64,000 nucleotides of DNA. Source: JABCYV01 sp963729325 (GTDB lineage: Bacteria; Acidobacteriota; Terriglobia; Terriglobales; Acidobacteriaceae). The DNA lies in assembly GCA_963729325.1 (NCBI GenBank), contig CAVSNS010000011.1, positions 62,001 through 126,000 on the forward strand, written 5' to 3'. Within the stretch, counting starts at the first letter, position 1; each line of letters opens with the position of its first letter. The notes beneath the pieces are model-generated. The model made no database searches and was not told the origin of the DNA. It saw nothing but the letters and a program-made list of their open reading frames with translations. Positions 40,302-49,896 of this stretch are shown here, piece after piece. The position numbers and the translations under genes were made by a program.

Positions 40302-40330
40302 CCTCTGTGTACCTTCGTGTCCTCTGTGGT
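40302..40330. repeat. Repeat family C copy in the yggS-yggU gap
   Basis: CCTCTGTGTACCTTCGTGTC followed by CTCTGTGGT. Reverse complement matches the CCACNGAGGACACGAAGG pattern also present between mreB and mreC. Confidence 0.7.
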
Positions 40331-40343
40331 CAATGGGTTTTGA

Positions 40344-40636
40344 ATGATCACCATTCACGACACGCCCGGTGGCGCTACTTTTGCGGTCAAGCTCCACCCT
40401 CGCGCCAAGAAAAACGCCATCACCGGCGAAGTCGGAGACGCGCTCAAACTCTCCCTTGACTGCTCCTCCCGTCGACGGCAAAGCTAACGCCGCCTGCATC
40501 GAATTCTTCGCAAATCTTTTGAAGGTTCCGCGGTCCTCCGTTACCATAGCGTCCGGCCAGAGCCAGCCGCAGAAAAGTGATTCGCGTGGTGGGGCTATCA
40601 GCCGAAGAGTTGCGCAAGCGGCTGGATGTCCCGTGA
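40344..40636 (+). CDS. yggU: DUF167/YggU-family protein, two frameshifts
   Basis: Small conserved protein. ATG 40344 reads MITIHDTPGGATFAVKLHPRAKKNAITGEVGDALKLS-type text; an extra base near 40455 and another near 40565 break it. Restored, the hallmark APPVDGKANAACIEF is followed by FANLLKVPRSSVTIASGQSS and RRKVIRVVGLSAEELRKRL, ending at TGA 40634-40636. About 96 residues, normal for the family. Role unknown. Confidence 0.85.
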
Positions 40637-40647
40637 CCGCTTCTCAA

Positions 40648-40712
40648 TTCTGTCATCCCGAGCGCCACTCGAGACGCGCTCGCGCGGTGAGGCAAGTCGA
40701 GGGACCTTGTGT
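40648..40712. repeat. Repeat family A copy
   Basis: CTGTCATCCCGAGCG... followed by CAAGTCGAGGGACC, the same frame of conserved ends as the other family A copies, downstream of yggU. Confidence 0.65.
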
Positions 40713-40733
40713 TTTTGGAATTGATGAAAATAA

Positions 40734-42036
40734 ATGGTGGTACACAAGCAGGAGCCACTTCTGACCTTTTCTGATCGCCTGCACGAAATTCGCACCGGCT
40801 TTGAGCGGCCCTTTTGGGTTGCCAACATCAGCGAGCTTTTCGAGCGGCTTTCTTACTACGCCGCGTTCGCCTCGCTCGCCCGCTATCTACATGAGACCTT
40901 GAACTTTCGCGTGGAACAGGCGAGCAGCCTGACCGGCCTCTTCGGAGGTCTGGTCTGGTTCCTCGCCGCGTTCGGCGGAACTCTCGCCGACCGGCTGGGC
41001 TTCCGCCGCTCGCTTTCGCTGGCCTATCTGATCCTGAGTTGCTCCTACTTCTTACTCGGATCGCTGGCAGCGCCCTGGCTGGCTCCCGTCCGCAATGCCG
41101 TCCCGCTGATCGTGCTCGTGACTTTTGTGTTGATGCTTCCGGCCTTGGGCATCGCACTGGTCAAGCCCTCCATCGTCGGGACTACAGCGCGCGCCTCGAA
41201 GGAGAATGTCCGATCGATTGGTTACTCCATTTATTACACGCTGGTGAACATTGGCGGCGCCGCCGGACCGTACGTTGCCTCCTGGGTACATCAGCACATG
41301 CGCGTGGAGAACGTTTTCCGGGCTGCAGCCCTCAGCGTGTTTGCCATGTTTTTCGCCGTACTGCTGCTCTACAAAGAGCCGCGGCGCTCGAATGAGGTGC
41401 AGACCGTCAGCCTTGGCCAGGCCGCAAAGAATTTCGGACACCGTCCTCTCCAATCCGCGGTTCATGTTGTTTCTGCTGATCTTCTCCGGATACTGGATCG
41501 TCTTCTGGCAGGAATTCATCATCCTCCCGCTCTACATTCACAATTACGTGGATCCGAATGCCAACACTGAGCTAATGCTGTCGGCCGGGCCGCTGACGGT
41601 AATTTCGTTGCAGATGGTGGTCAGCTTCCTCACCCAGAAGTGGCCGGCGTTTCGCTCGATTACGCTAGGAACACTGATCTCTGGGCTGGCGTGGATCCTT
41701 CTGATTGTCCATCCCACCTTTCCGACGGCGGTTCTTACGCTGGTTTTGGTGGCGTTAGGCGAGATCACGCAGTCTCCGCGCTATTACGAATATATTTCCC
41801 GCCTCGCGCCTCCCGGCCAGCAGGGTACGTACATGGGGTTTGCATTTCTGCCCATCGGAATCGGTTCGCTGATCGGCGGATGGTTTGGCGGAAAACTCAT
41901 CCATCACTTCGGCGAAGTGACGCACCAGCCGGGACGAATCTGGTGGGCCGTAACCGCCGTGGGGGTGTCCACGGCAGCGCTGCTGTGGATTTACGACAAG
42001 AGCGTAAGGACCGGAAGCGCTGCTCCCGCGAAATAG
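40734..42036 (+). CDS. POT/MFS peptide-type transporter, one frameshift
   Basis: Proton-coupled transporter of the major facilitator fold, about 12 TM. N-terminal half: FWVANISELFERLSYYAAFA, where the ERLSYY segment resembles the ExxERFxYY motif of POT transporters, GGTLADRLGFRRS, and GYSIYYTLVNIGGAAGPYVA. An extra base near 41440 splits it; the C-terminal half runs from NPRFMLFLLIFSGYWIVFWQ to the stop at 42036. Restored length about 434 residues. Next gene starts 10 bp later and may be cotranscribed. Confidence 0.82.
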
Positions 42037-42045
42037 GCGGGCAAC

Positions 42046-42781
42046 ATGGCAACAGGCAAACCCACTCCGGCGGCAGTTGCTTCCGACATCCAGCGCATTC
42101 TCAGAGACGGCGGCTCTGCCGAACACGCCAAGGGCGTGCAGTGGTTCTTCAAAGAAGAAATCAAATCGCATGGCTGGTACACCGCCGCCCTGCGCAAAGC
42201 GGCACTCCGCTCGCGGCGCGAAATCCGAAAAGAATTTGGCCTCGACTTCCTGGTGCGGGTCGCAGACCGTTTGTTCTCGGGCGAAATTCTCGAAGAGAAA
42301 AGTTTCGCCGTTTTTCTGTTAGAAAAACTGACCGCTGAGTTCAGGGACGCTGAATTCAAGTTGTTCGAGTCTTGGTTAGGTCGCATCAAACAGTTGGGCC
42401 GATCACGACGCACTGGTGCACTACTTGATTGCGCCCATGATCGTTGCGAAGCCGGCTCGCGCGGGAATAATCTTCCGCTGGGCCAAGTCCCCGCTTCGCT
42501 GGCACCGCCGGGCCGCGTGCGTGGGGGTGATCCAAGGTGCACGCCAGCAGATGTTTTTCCCTAAAATCATTCGCCTGTCGAATCTGCTGCTCTCCGATCA
42601 GGACGACATGGTGCAGAAGGGTCTTGGGTGGCTGCTGCGAGAAACTGCAAAAGCCGATGCGAAGCGGACCGTGCCATATCTGATGAGCATTCGCGACCGA
42701 GCCCCAAGATTAGTTCTGCGCACAGCGTGTGAAACGCTGCCGTCGGCTGACGCGAAAGAAAATTCTGGCAAAGCCTGCTAA
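42046..42781 (+). CDS. DNA alkylation repair protein (AlkC/AlkD-like HEAT-repeat glycosylase), one frameshift
   Basis: Helical repeat protein that excises or recognises alkylated bases. N-terminal text GVQWFFKEEIKSHGWYTAALR and VRVADRLFSGEILEEKSFAV; after a one-base shift near 42395 it continues DHDALVHYLIAPMI, RWAKSPLRWHRRAACV and DMVQKGLGWLLRETAK, the last two being AlkD-family signatures. Restored length about 245 residues. Confidence 0.82.
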
Positions 42782-43069
42782 TCCTATTCCGAGCTTGATT
42801 GCTTGACAGCTAGCGGTTTCAGAGGCGTGGCATCCCGAAACCGGGGCCATTCTGTGTAGGCCCGGGTGTCTCAGCCGTGCTGGCGTCGCCGCCATCTCGC
42901 TACGGTAGTGGCTCAGCTTGAGATGGATGTGAGCCGAAGGGGATCTCACGTGAGAACTCATGCCCTTTCTTGCCAGTCTGCGCGGGATCCTTCACAAAGG
43001 CTCGGGATGATGCCGGGTTGAAACCGCGCCTCTCGCCGTCCGCGATTCGCTCAAAACCTCTGTCATTGT
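42782..43069. other. Gene-free stretch with hairpins and a CACGTG-centred palindrome
   Basis: Contains an imperfect hairpin ACCGGGGCC-N10-GGCCCGGGT near 42839-42866 and a perfect 12-bp palindrome TCTCACGTGAGA at 42944-42955. No gene is supported. The left part looks like a dispersed repeat of the same genome, but no second copy is present here. Confidence 0.4.
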
Positions 43070-43087
43070 TAGAATAGTTGTTTGCCC
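43070..43087 (+). promoter_or_regulatory. -10 box of the M24 peptidase gene
   Basis: TAGAAT at 43070-43075, within GTTAGAATAG, the same core as at 30549-30558; 12 bases separate it from ATG 43088. No clear -35 box. Confidence 0.4.
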
Positions 43088-44254
43088 ATGGATCTTTCCG
43101 CCATTCAAGCTGCTCTGCGCGAGCGCAATATCGACGCCTGGCTGTTTTACGACCATCATCATCGCGATCCCATCGCCTACCGCGTCCTGGGACTGCCGGA
43201 AGATCTGATGGTCACGCGGCGCTGGTTTTATCTGATCCCTTCTCAGGGTGAGCCTGCCAAGTTAGTTCACAAGATCGAATCAGGCCATCTCGATGCGCTT
43301 CCCGGCAGCAAGCGCCAGTATGCCGCCTGGCAGGAATTATTCGAGCAGGTCAAGGTGATGCTTTCGAATCACCGCGACATCGCCATGCAGTACTCGCCTA
43401 ACAACCTGGTGTTCACCATCTCGCTGGTCGATGCCGGCACCATCGATCTGATCCGTGGCCTGGGCAAGAATGTAGTCAGCTCTGGTGATCTGGTGGCGCA
43501 ATTCGAATCCACCTGGACGGACGAGCAGATTAAGACCCACTTCGCGGCACGTGATGCGATTGACGCCATCACCGCCGCAGCATTCCAGGAAATCGGGCGG
43601 CGCGTGCGCAATGGCGGCACCAACGAACATGGCATCCAACAGTGGTTTCTGGAAGCCTTTCGCCGTGAGAATCTGATCACCGACGACCCGCCCGTGGTCG
43701 CGGTGAATGCCAACAGCGGCAACCCCCACTACGATCCGCGTCCAGAAAGTTCCAAAGCAATTCGCGAAGGTGATTTCGTTCTGCTTGACGTGTGGGCCAA
43801 GAAGAATATCCCCGGTGCGGTTTACTACGACATTACCTGGACAGGTTTTGTAGGCAAGGCGCCTTCCGACCGCATGCGCGAAGTTTTCAGCACCGTCCGT
43901 CAAGCCCGTGACCTAGGCGTGAAAACCGTGCAGGAAGCAGTCGCAGCCGGACGTCCGGTCGCAGGATGGGAAGTCGACCGCGCCGTACGCGGATACATTA
44001 ATGACAAAGGGTTCGGAGAATATTTCATTCATCGAACCGGGCACTCCATCGGGACCGAAATCCACGCCAACGGCGCCAACATGGACGACCTGGAAATTCA
44101 CGACGAGCGGCGCATTCTGCCCAACTCCTGTTTTTCCGTCGAGCCGGGCATTTACTTTCCTGAATTCGGCGTGCGTAGCGAGGTCAACGTGCTGGTGCGG
44201 CCCAAGGCTGCCGAAGTAACCGGTAAAATTCAAAGTGAGATTGTAATCATCTGA
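43088..44254 (+). CDS. M24-family metallopeptidase (Xaa-Pro aminopeptidase-like)
   Basis: 388 residues. N-terminal creatinase-like domain to about residue 155, then the pita-bread catalytic domain. Candidate metal ligands: Asp in FVLLDVWAKKN, Asp in VYYDITWTGFV, His in HRTGHSIGTEIHANG, Glu in CFSVEPGIYFPE, Glu in GVRSEVNVLV. Cytosolic, cleaving an N-terminal residue before proline, or a related dipeptidase. The TGA is followed immediately by the ATG of a membrane protein, so they are coupled. Confidence 0.88.
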   Translation: MDLSAIQAALRERNIDAWLFYDHHHRDPIAYRVLGLPEDLMVTRRWFYLIPSQGEPAKLVHKIESGHLDALPGSKRQYAAWQELFEQVKVMLSNHRDIAMQYSPNNLVFTISLVDAGTIDLIRGLGKNVVSSGDLVAQFESTWTDEQIKTHFAARDAIDAITAAAFQEIGRRVRNGGTNEHGIQQWFLEAFRRENLITDDPPVVAVNANSGNPHYDPRPESSKAIREGDFVLLDVWAKKNIPGAVYYDITWTGFVGKAPSDRMREVFSTVRQARDLGVKTVQEAVAAGRPVAGWEVDRAVRGYINDKGFGEYFIHRTGHSIGTEIHANGANMDDLEIHDERRILPNSCFSVEPGIYFPEFGVRSEVNVLVRPKAAEVTGKIQSEIVII

Positions 44255-44689
44255 ATGGCAAATTCTTCCCTTGGTAAAACGAAAGTCGCCGAAGCTCAAA
44301 AACTTCCCGCCGCCCAACCCATCACTACCATGTCGGTGGTCGTTCCCGCTCTAGCGTGGCTGATTCCGGGCGCTGGTCACCTGATTCAGAAGCGCTGGAT
44401 TCGCGGACTGCTGCTCATGGGATCCATCGTCAGCATGTTCGTCCTCGGCCTGCTGATGCAAGGGCGCATCTATCCACCCAACGGCGGCGATATCCTCGAC
44501 ATCCTGGGATTCGTAGGGGATCTAGGCGCAGGCGGCCTGTACATCATGGCTCGGGCCATGGACTGGGGACACGGCGCCATCGCACACGCTACTGCCGATT
44601 ACGGAACCAAGTTTCTGATTGTCGCTGGCTTGCTGAATTTCATCAGCGTCGCCGACGCTTATCACATCGCAATTGGCAAGAAGCCGTAA
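44255..44689 (+). CDS. DUF6677-like small polytopic membrane protein
   Basis: 144 residues with about three or four hydrophobic segments. The opening VVPALAWLIPGAGHLIQKRWIRG is the TM2-like pattern of small membrane proteins with a P-G-x-GH turn, and DLGAGGLYIMAR lies in the middle. I associate it with DUF6677 of Acidobacteriota from memory only. Starts directly after the M24 peptidase stop. Confidence 0.65.
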   Translation: MANSSLGKTKVAEAQKLPAAQPITTMSVVVPALAWLIPGAGHLIQKRWIRGLLLMGSIVSMFVLGLLMQGRIYPPNGGDILDILGFVGDLGAGGLYIMARAMDWGHGAIAHATADYGTKFLIVAGLLNFISVADAYHIAIGKKP

Positions 44690-44751
44690 TTGAGAAACCA
44701 ACGGTCGGAACGAAACCGATTTAAAGAAAAGAAGAGAAAGAAACAGAAAAA

Positions 44752-44928
44752 ATGAGCGTTTCCCACTTCAGCGCTGCCCTGCTGTTCGCCCTGTTTGCTT
44801 CGATCGTCTTTGGAATTACCCAGCGCAGCCAGCCCCGCGAGCAAATCCGCTACGGCTTGTATTGTTTTGCTATGTTTGTTGGCGGAGTCTTCGTGGCAGG
44901 CTGGGTAATGTGGCTGTTGCGAAGATAA
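44752..44928 (+). CDS. 58-residue double-TM protein
   Basis: ATG 44752 to TAA 44928: two hydrophobic segments (FSAALLFALFASIVFGI and YCFAMFVGGVFVAGWVMWLL) joined by a polar turn with QRSQPREQIR. A purine-rich stretch precedes the start, but no strong Shine-Dalgarno. It is 62 bp after the DUF6677-like gene, same strand, so probably the third member of that unit. Confidence 0.55.
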   Translation: MSVSHFSAALLFALFASIVFGITQRSQPREQIRYGLYCFAMFVGGVFVAGWVMWLLRR

Positions 44929-44954
44929 AGACAATCTGCCGCAACCCAGAGTCT

Positions 44955-47070
44955 CTAAGGCGCCTGCCAGTCGAGGGCGTAGATTTCCTGGCTGCTTATA
45001 TCGCGTGCCAGCAGAGGCGAGTCGTCGGGCGCGAGCCCCGTCCAAGAACCGAGTTCGCCCAGGAAACGCCGCATTCCTTTCAGACTTAGCAGCTTTTCCA
45101 GCTTGCGATCAGAGATACGGACGCGGAAGAATGCGGGATCTTCCGTGAACGCGGTATCGAAGTACAAGTATTGCCCGTCGCGAGACCAACTAGGATAACC
45201 AACTACTGGAAGTGCCGCCAGTTCGGTCCACTTCTGAGTGGAAAGCTGAAACAACATCAGTTTCTGCGAATCCCTGGTGATTGCCGCAATGTACTTTCCA
45301 TCGGGAGACCATCGTGGCGAGAACAAATCTTGACTTTCCGGCAATTGTGACAACTTCTTCGATGGCAGGTCCAGGATCGAGATTCCTGATCCCCCTGGCG
45401 AATCAGCGTAGTTCAAGGCGAGAACGATAGACCTTCCGTCTGGCGACCAGCTAGGATCGAAACCGACTTCCGCCCCGGGAATCAGTTCTCTTGGCTCCCC
45501 GGCGCTGGCAGAGATAAGATACGCGCGGTAATTGGTGTTGTCGCTTCGCCCCATGAATACGATCTGTTTACCGTCAGGCGACCAACGCGGCAGGGCAGCA
45601 TGCATCCACGTGGAAGTAAGCTGCAAAGGCTCACTGCCGTCGATTCGGCTTCGCCAGAGAATGTGCTCGGGAACGGAAACGTAGGCCACCCACTGGCCGT
45701 CGGCAGAAAACGCCAGGTCTGTGGCGGAGATGCCTGCGAAGTATGGAACCAGGCCCGCCTTCGGGTCCAAACGCACCAGTTCGGCACGCGGCTGGGATCC
45801 AAAGGAGAAGATCCTCTTGCCGTCCTTGCTCGGCACGGGAGAACTGAAATCGAGAGGGCCGTTCGTCAGCTGTACCGGCTCGGCATGTCTGCCGAACCAA
45901 TGGGTGTTTTCCGCTAGCGCCCAGATATTGTTCGCACCCTTTTGGAAACTTTGGAAGACGTAGTATTTTCCGTCGCGAGTCCAGCGCCCGCAACATTCTT
46001 GCGGAGTTGGATTCCAGCCTGGAAGGACAGGGCGCAGATCGGTTCCATCGCGCTTCACCTCCCATATTTCGCTGGAGGCGGTTTTAGTGTCATAAACGTC
46101 TAATCGAAGGCGGTTGCCGTCAGGGCGAAAACCTTAGATTGAAAACAGTGGCCTGAGCGGTTGCCAGTTTATGTGCTCCCGTGCCGTCACTCTTCGCGAC
46201 GTAAATCTCCGAATCCTTGGAGAAGAACAGTTCACTCCCGTCCGGCGTCCAGGCTGCTGACGTCGGCGCCAAATCGCCCATGCGGCGTGGCGTGCCCGCG
46301 GGGAGTGGCAAGGTCCAAAGCGCGGCGGCTGATCCGGTGCCTTTAAAATTGGCAACCAGAAGAGATGAACCATCGGGCGAGATATCACCAACGAAAACAT
46401 TCGCAAATGGAGTCGGAAGGATTGCAGTCTCGCCTCCGCCCGCTGAGACTTGGGCAACGACAAAGTGGTTGCCGTCCATCTCCGAGAAGTAGAGCCGCTC
46501 ACCATCCGTGACAATTCCACCTTTAAACCGCCCGTCGTGGGTAATCTGCGTATACCCCAAAACACGCGGTGGTTGGAACCTTCCGAACCAGATCAATGCA
46601 GCCAACCCCAGGAGCAAAAGCGTACCGAAGAAAAGCAGGACCCTCCGGTGGTGGGCAATCGTACGCGACGGACCAGAGACTTTCGGTTGCGCGGGCGCGG
46701 CACTTGGAGGCTGAACCACTTCAAGCCTCGCCACTCCGTTAATCGGTCCAATAAATCGGTAGCCCCGCCGATAGAGGGTCTCGATAAACCTGGGATTCTC
46801 GGAGTCATCGTTCAGCGCCTGACGAAGCTTCTTTACTGCGCTGTTCAGGCTCAGATCGAAGTCAACAAAAGTGTCTCCCGGCCAGAGACGTCTCTGCAAT
46901 TCCTCACGAGTGACGATTTCGCCCGGACGCTCAAGCAACATCGACAGGATTTGGAAGGGCTGCTCCTGCAGCTTGATCCGGATTCCGGATTTCCGGAGCT
47001 CACGGGCTTGCAGGTCAAGTTCGAAGAGACCGAACTGGATGATGTTCGACTTGGCAGCCGATTCTGCCAT
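44955..47070 (-). CDS. Winged-helix / TM / PD40-propeller one-component regulator, one frameshift
   Basis: Membrane-spanning transcription regulator of the ToxR/CadC kind. Cytoplasmic OmpR-type winged helix at about 10-105 (IIQFGLFELDLQARELRKSG, REELQRRLWPGDTFVDFD, RFIETLYRRGYRFIGPI), one TM segment (VLLFFGTLLLLGLAALIWFG), and a periplasmic WD40-like PD40 beta-propeller (PRWSPDGKQIVFMGRS, FDPSWSPDGRSIVLAL, FSPRWSPDGKYIAAI). An extra C near 46130 breaks it; removal joins LRFSP to DGNRLRLDVYD. ATG 47070 with GAGG is preferred over ATG 47139. About 705 residues. Divergent from a secreted-protein gene that it may control. Confidence 0.9.
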
Positions 47071-47323
47071 AGATTTGCCTCGTGATCCCAGGAAGTCTAA
47101 CACTATTCGCTCCGGGAATCCTTCCACCGGCCGGATCACATTCCTGTATTACTCCCATATTTTCAATTAGTTAGAAGATCACATTTGCTTCTCGGCGGAA
47201 TCACAGCCGACCCATTGTTATGCCCACGCCCTGCTGCGAGAGTGCGCCACATGCCGACGACAAAAGCGGCTGAGCGGGGCGGGTCCGAGGCCATCCCCGC
47301 GAAACAAATAAAGGAGAATGGTC

Positions 47324-47743
47324 ATGAAGAAACAGATGCTACTCTTCGCAGCTGTCTGCCTATTGATCGGAAATGCGGTGATCCCAGCCCATGGTCAAAC
47401 CGGCAGCGTGAAGGTCAAGGTCCCGTTCAGCTTCATCTTGGGAGACAAAACTTACCCGGCCGGCGAATATGGATTCTTGGCGGGGAAAACCAACGTTGTC
47501 GTCCAAAATTCAGACGGCACACGCATCGCGATGCGGATGGCTAACCATGTTACTGGCAGTTCCGCGGGCAAGAACGGGCAAGTGATCTTTGAGTGCTATA
47601 TCGATCAGTGCTTTCTGTCTCAGATTTGGACACCGGGTCAGGACCATGGACGCGAACTGCTCCGATCTCGGAGGGAGATGTTTGCCGCGACGAAACACGT
47701 GGGAACATACATGGCCTTACTGGGAACGGGCGCTCGGCAATGA
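47324..47743 (+). CDS. Small secreted protein, conserved-looking, unknown
   Basis: 139 residues from ATG 47324; AAGGAG lies seven bases before it, whereas ATG 47318 would be too close. Signal peptide MKKQMLLFAAVCLLIGNAV. The mature part begins VKVKVPFSFILGDKTYPAGE, a pattern I have seen in small exported Acidobacteriota proteins. Expressed divergently from the PD40 regulator with a 250-bp shared promoter region. Confidence 0.7.
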   Translation: MKKQMLLFAAVCLLIGNAVIPAHGQTGSVKVKVPFSFILGDKTYPAGEYGFLAGKTNVVVQNSDGTRIAMRMANHVTGSSAGKNGQVIFECYIDQCFLSQIWTPGQDHGRELLRSRREMFAATKHVGTYMALLGTGARQ

Positions 47744-47861
47744 TGCACAACATAGGGGGAAGCGGTCACGTGACAAGGCCCCTTCCCCTCTGACTCTCGC
47801 AAGAGCAATGGTCCGAGTTAACGCCGAAGGCTGACTAACTTTTCGTAGGATATTTCGTCCA

Positions 47862-48599
47862 ATGGGCATGCGTTTGATGAAGTTAGCGATTGTCGTTTTC
47901 GCTTGTAGTGCGCTGGTTTGGCCGCAGGTGGGCCAGCTCAAAACAGCCGACGCGGTTCTGAAAAGATACCAGCAAGCGCTGGGCGGTGTGGACGCCATAG
48001 CCAAGGTCCAATCCGAAACCGTGCGCGGTGAAGTTGAGGGCACGGGTATGTCCGGTAAGGCGAGCTTCGTTTATTACGCCAAGCCCTTCAAGACGCTTTT
48101 TAAGGTCACGCGCGCCAACGGCAGCGAGGTCGTCTGAGGATTTGACGGCAGCGTTTCCTGGTCCGTCGATCCGAAGGGAGCAAGCATCGACAAAGACACC
48201 GCTCTCGAAGCCCTGCGCCGGGACGCCGATCTGCAATATGCGCTCCACCAGCCCGACTATTTCAAAAAGCTCGAATTCGCTGGCGTCGCTGATTTTGAAG
48301 GCCGCCCTTGCTATTGGCTTCACGGCACCACCCACTGGGGCAAGGACAACAATCAGTTCTACGATGTTCAAACCGGACTGCTCGCCGGTTATCGATTTCA
48401 AGCGGACGACCCGTCTGCGGGTATCACGACGGCCCAGTTTCTGGATTACAAAAACTTCGGAGGGCCGCTGGTGGCGACGAAAGCAATTTTTCGCACCGGC
48501 GACCACGTCCGGATGTTCACATATATATCCGTGGCCTACGAACCGGTTGCGGATTCTGTGTTCGAATTGCCGCAGGCTGTCAAGGCGCTGCTGAATTGA
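47862..48599 (+). CDS. LolA-like/outer-membrane lipoprotein-sorting-like secreted protein with an in-frame TGA
   Basis: ATG 47862 opens a frame with a signal peptide (MKLAIVVFACSALVWPQVG) and the typical TADAVLKRYQQALGGVDAIA start of envelope proteins using this fold. Codon 92 is TGA (48135-48137). In the same frame the text continues as a good protein: GFDGSVSWSVDPKGASIDKD, FEGRPCYWLHGTTHWGK, ITTAQFLDYKNFGGPLVATK, up to TGA 48597-48599. Full length would be 244 residues. Homologues have a Gln, Arg or similar residue before GFDG or GYDG, so a CGA-to-TGA change would explain the stop. Confidence 0.65.
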
Positions 48600-48642
48600 T
48601 CCGTCGGCGGTTTGGCCCAACGATCAAAAGGAAGGCCGCCTT

Positions 48643-49638
48643 TTACCCTTCCCACACAAACGCATCAAACACTCGCTTGGTGTCGAACCCAAGACGTTGA
48701 TAGAGCTCCACGGCGCGTGCGTTGGCTTCCGTCACGGTCAGGGAGAGCGTCGAGAAGCTTCGCTGGCGCAGACTGTTGACGGTCACCGCCAGCAGCGCCT
48801 CGCCGATTCCGTGCGAGCGATACTCTGGCAGCACGCAAACCTGAGTCACGTGGCCAACATCGTGGCGCACGCGGGAACACAGGATCAGTCCAATCAAGTT
48901 GCGCGTCCGCTTATGCATTGCTACGAAGGAAGAATCCGCATCGAAGACTCCGCAGCCTGGAAAGCGCACGATGTTATTCAGAAAGCGCAGCGATCCGCTT
49001 AAGCTGCGGTACTGATCGTTAATCTCAGAGTCCACGTGCCCGCGGTAAGCGGTCGTAATCACAGCGGCGGCTGGCTGATAGTCGGGCTCGGTCCAACGGC
49101 GGATCTCGATATCAGGATCGAGCGCCGTAGCCGACTTCCTCATACTCTCCAAAGGCAGAACCATGAATAGCCGGGCATGCCGCTGGAATCCCTGCTCGAC
49201 AAACGGCTGCGACACTGCTCCGGTTTCGTGCACCAGTAACTGCGCCTCTACGCGATGAATGCCCGGCGACTGCTGCAGGGTTTCAATGACGTGAGTCAGC
49301 AGGCGCGTTTCCACCTCGTAGGTGTTCGATAACCGGCCGTCATCGCCAACGAATAAGTCGCCGATCACGCCCTTGCTGCCCTCGTAGACGAAAAAGGCGT
49401 ACCCGAAAATGCGTCCGCGATCGATGGCGGCATATCCGGGTAGTATCTTGGCCTCCACGTAGCGCAGAATCATGTCCGCCGAGCCGCTATAGTCCCAGGA
49501 AAGCAGGCGCGACCAGACTTCGGCTTCGTCCTCGAGTAAGGGACGCAGATCGGCAGACGAAAAATGCCTGAGGTCAAGAATTTCCAGCCGAGGGCTCCTG
49601 AAGAGTTCGGGCTTAACTAAAGCGCTCATGGCAGCCAC
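48643..49638 (-). CDS. GNAT acetyltransferase, double-domain length
   Basis: 331 residues. The C-terminal half is a GNAT domain with acetyl-CoA loop (VTQVCVLPEYRSHGIGEALL) and NARAVELYQRLGFD. The N-terminal half (about 1-160) also looks like a degenerate GNAT fold (GYAAIDRGRIFGYAFFVYEG, VEAQLLVHETG). ATG 49626 is an alternative start. Substrate unknown. Single gene. Confidence 0.82.
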   Translation of the reverse strand: MAAMSALVKPELFRSPRLEILDLRHFSSADLRPLLEDEAEVWSRLLSWDYSGSADMILRYVEAKILPGYAAIDRGRIFGYAFFVYEGSKGVIGDLFVGDDGRLSNTYEVETRLLTHVIETLQQSPGIHRVEAQLLVHETGAVSQPFVEQGFQRHARLFMVLPLESMRKSATALDPDIEIRRWTEPDYQPAAAVITTAYRGHVDSEINDQYRSLSGSLRFLNNIVRFPGCGVFDADSSFVAMHKRTRNLIGLILCSRVRHDVGHVTQVCVLPEYRSHGIGEALLAVTVNSLRQRSFSTLSLTVTEANARAVELYQRLGFDTKRVFDAFVWEG

Positions 49639-49896
49639 GAAATCCGAGTGTAGTTGCTTCGATGCACAAGAGGCAAACCGGGGGAGACTGGGAAGTAACG
49701 GGCAGCAGGTTGTCGCGCTTTGCCCTTAACGGTGTCTAACCAGACCCCAACATTGCCCGGGCGCATCTGATGGGCCTTGACACAAGGCGTTTTGAGCATA
49801 CACTTAGCTCGCTCAGCCGCACCCCCACCTTTCCCCTTCGCAGTGGTTCGACTGAACCGGCTCCTCGGCTCCCAGGCCTTATGCGGAGGAAACACC

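Noticed and set aside
48135..48137. Selenocysteine reading of the in-frame TGA
   Set aside because: No redox-type context in the protein family and no SECIS-like hairpin seen directly after it; substitution is simpler.
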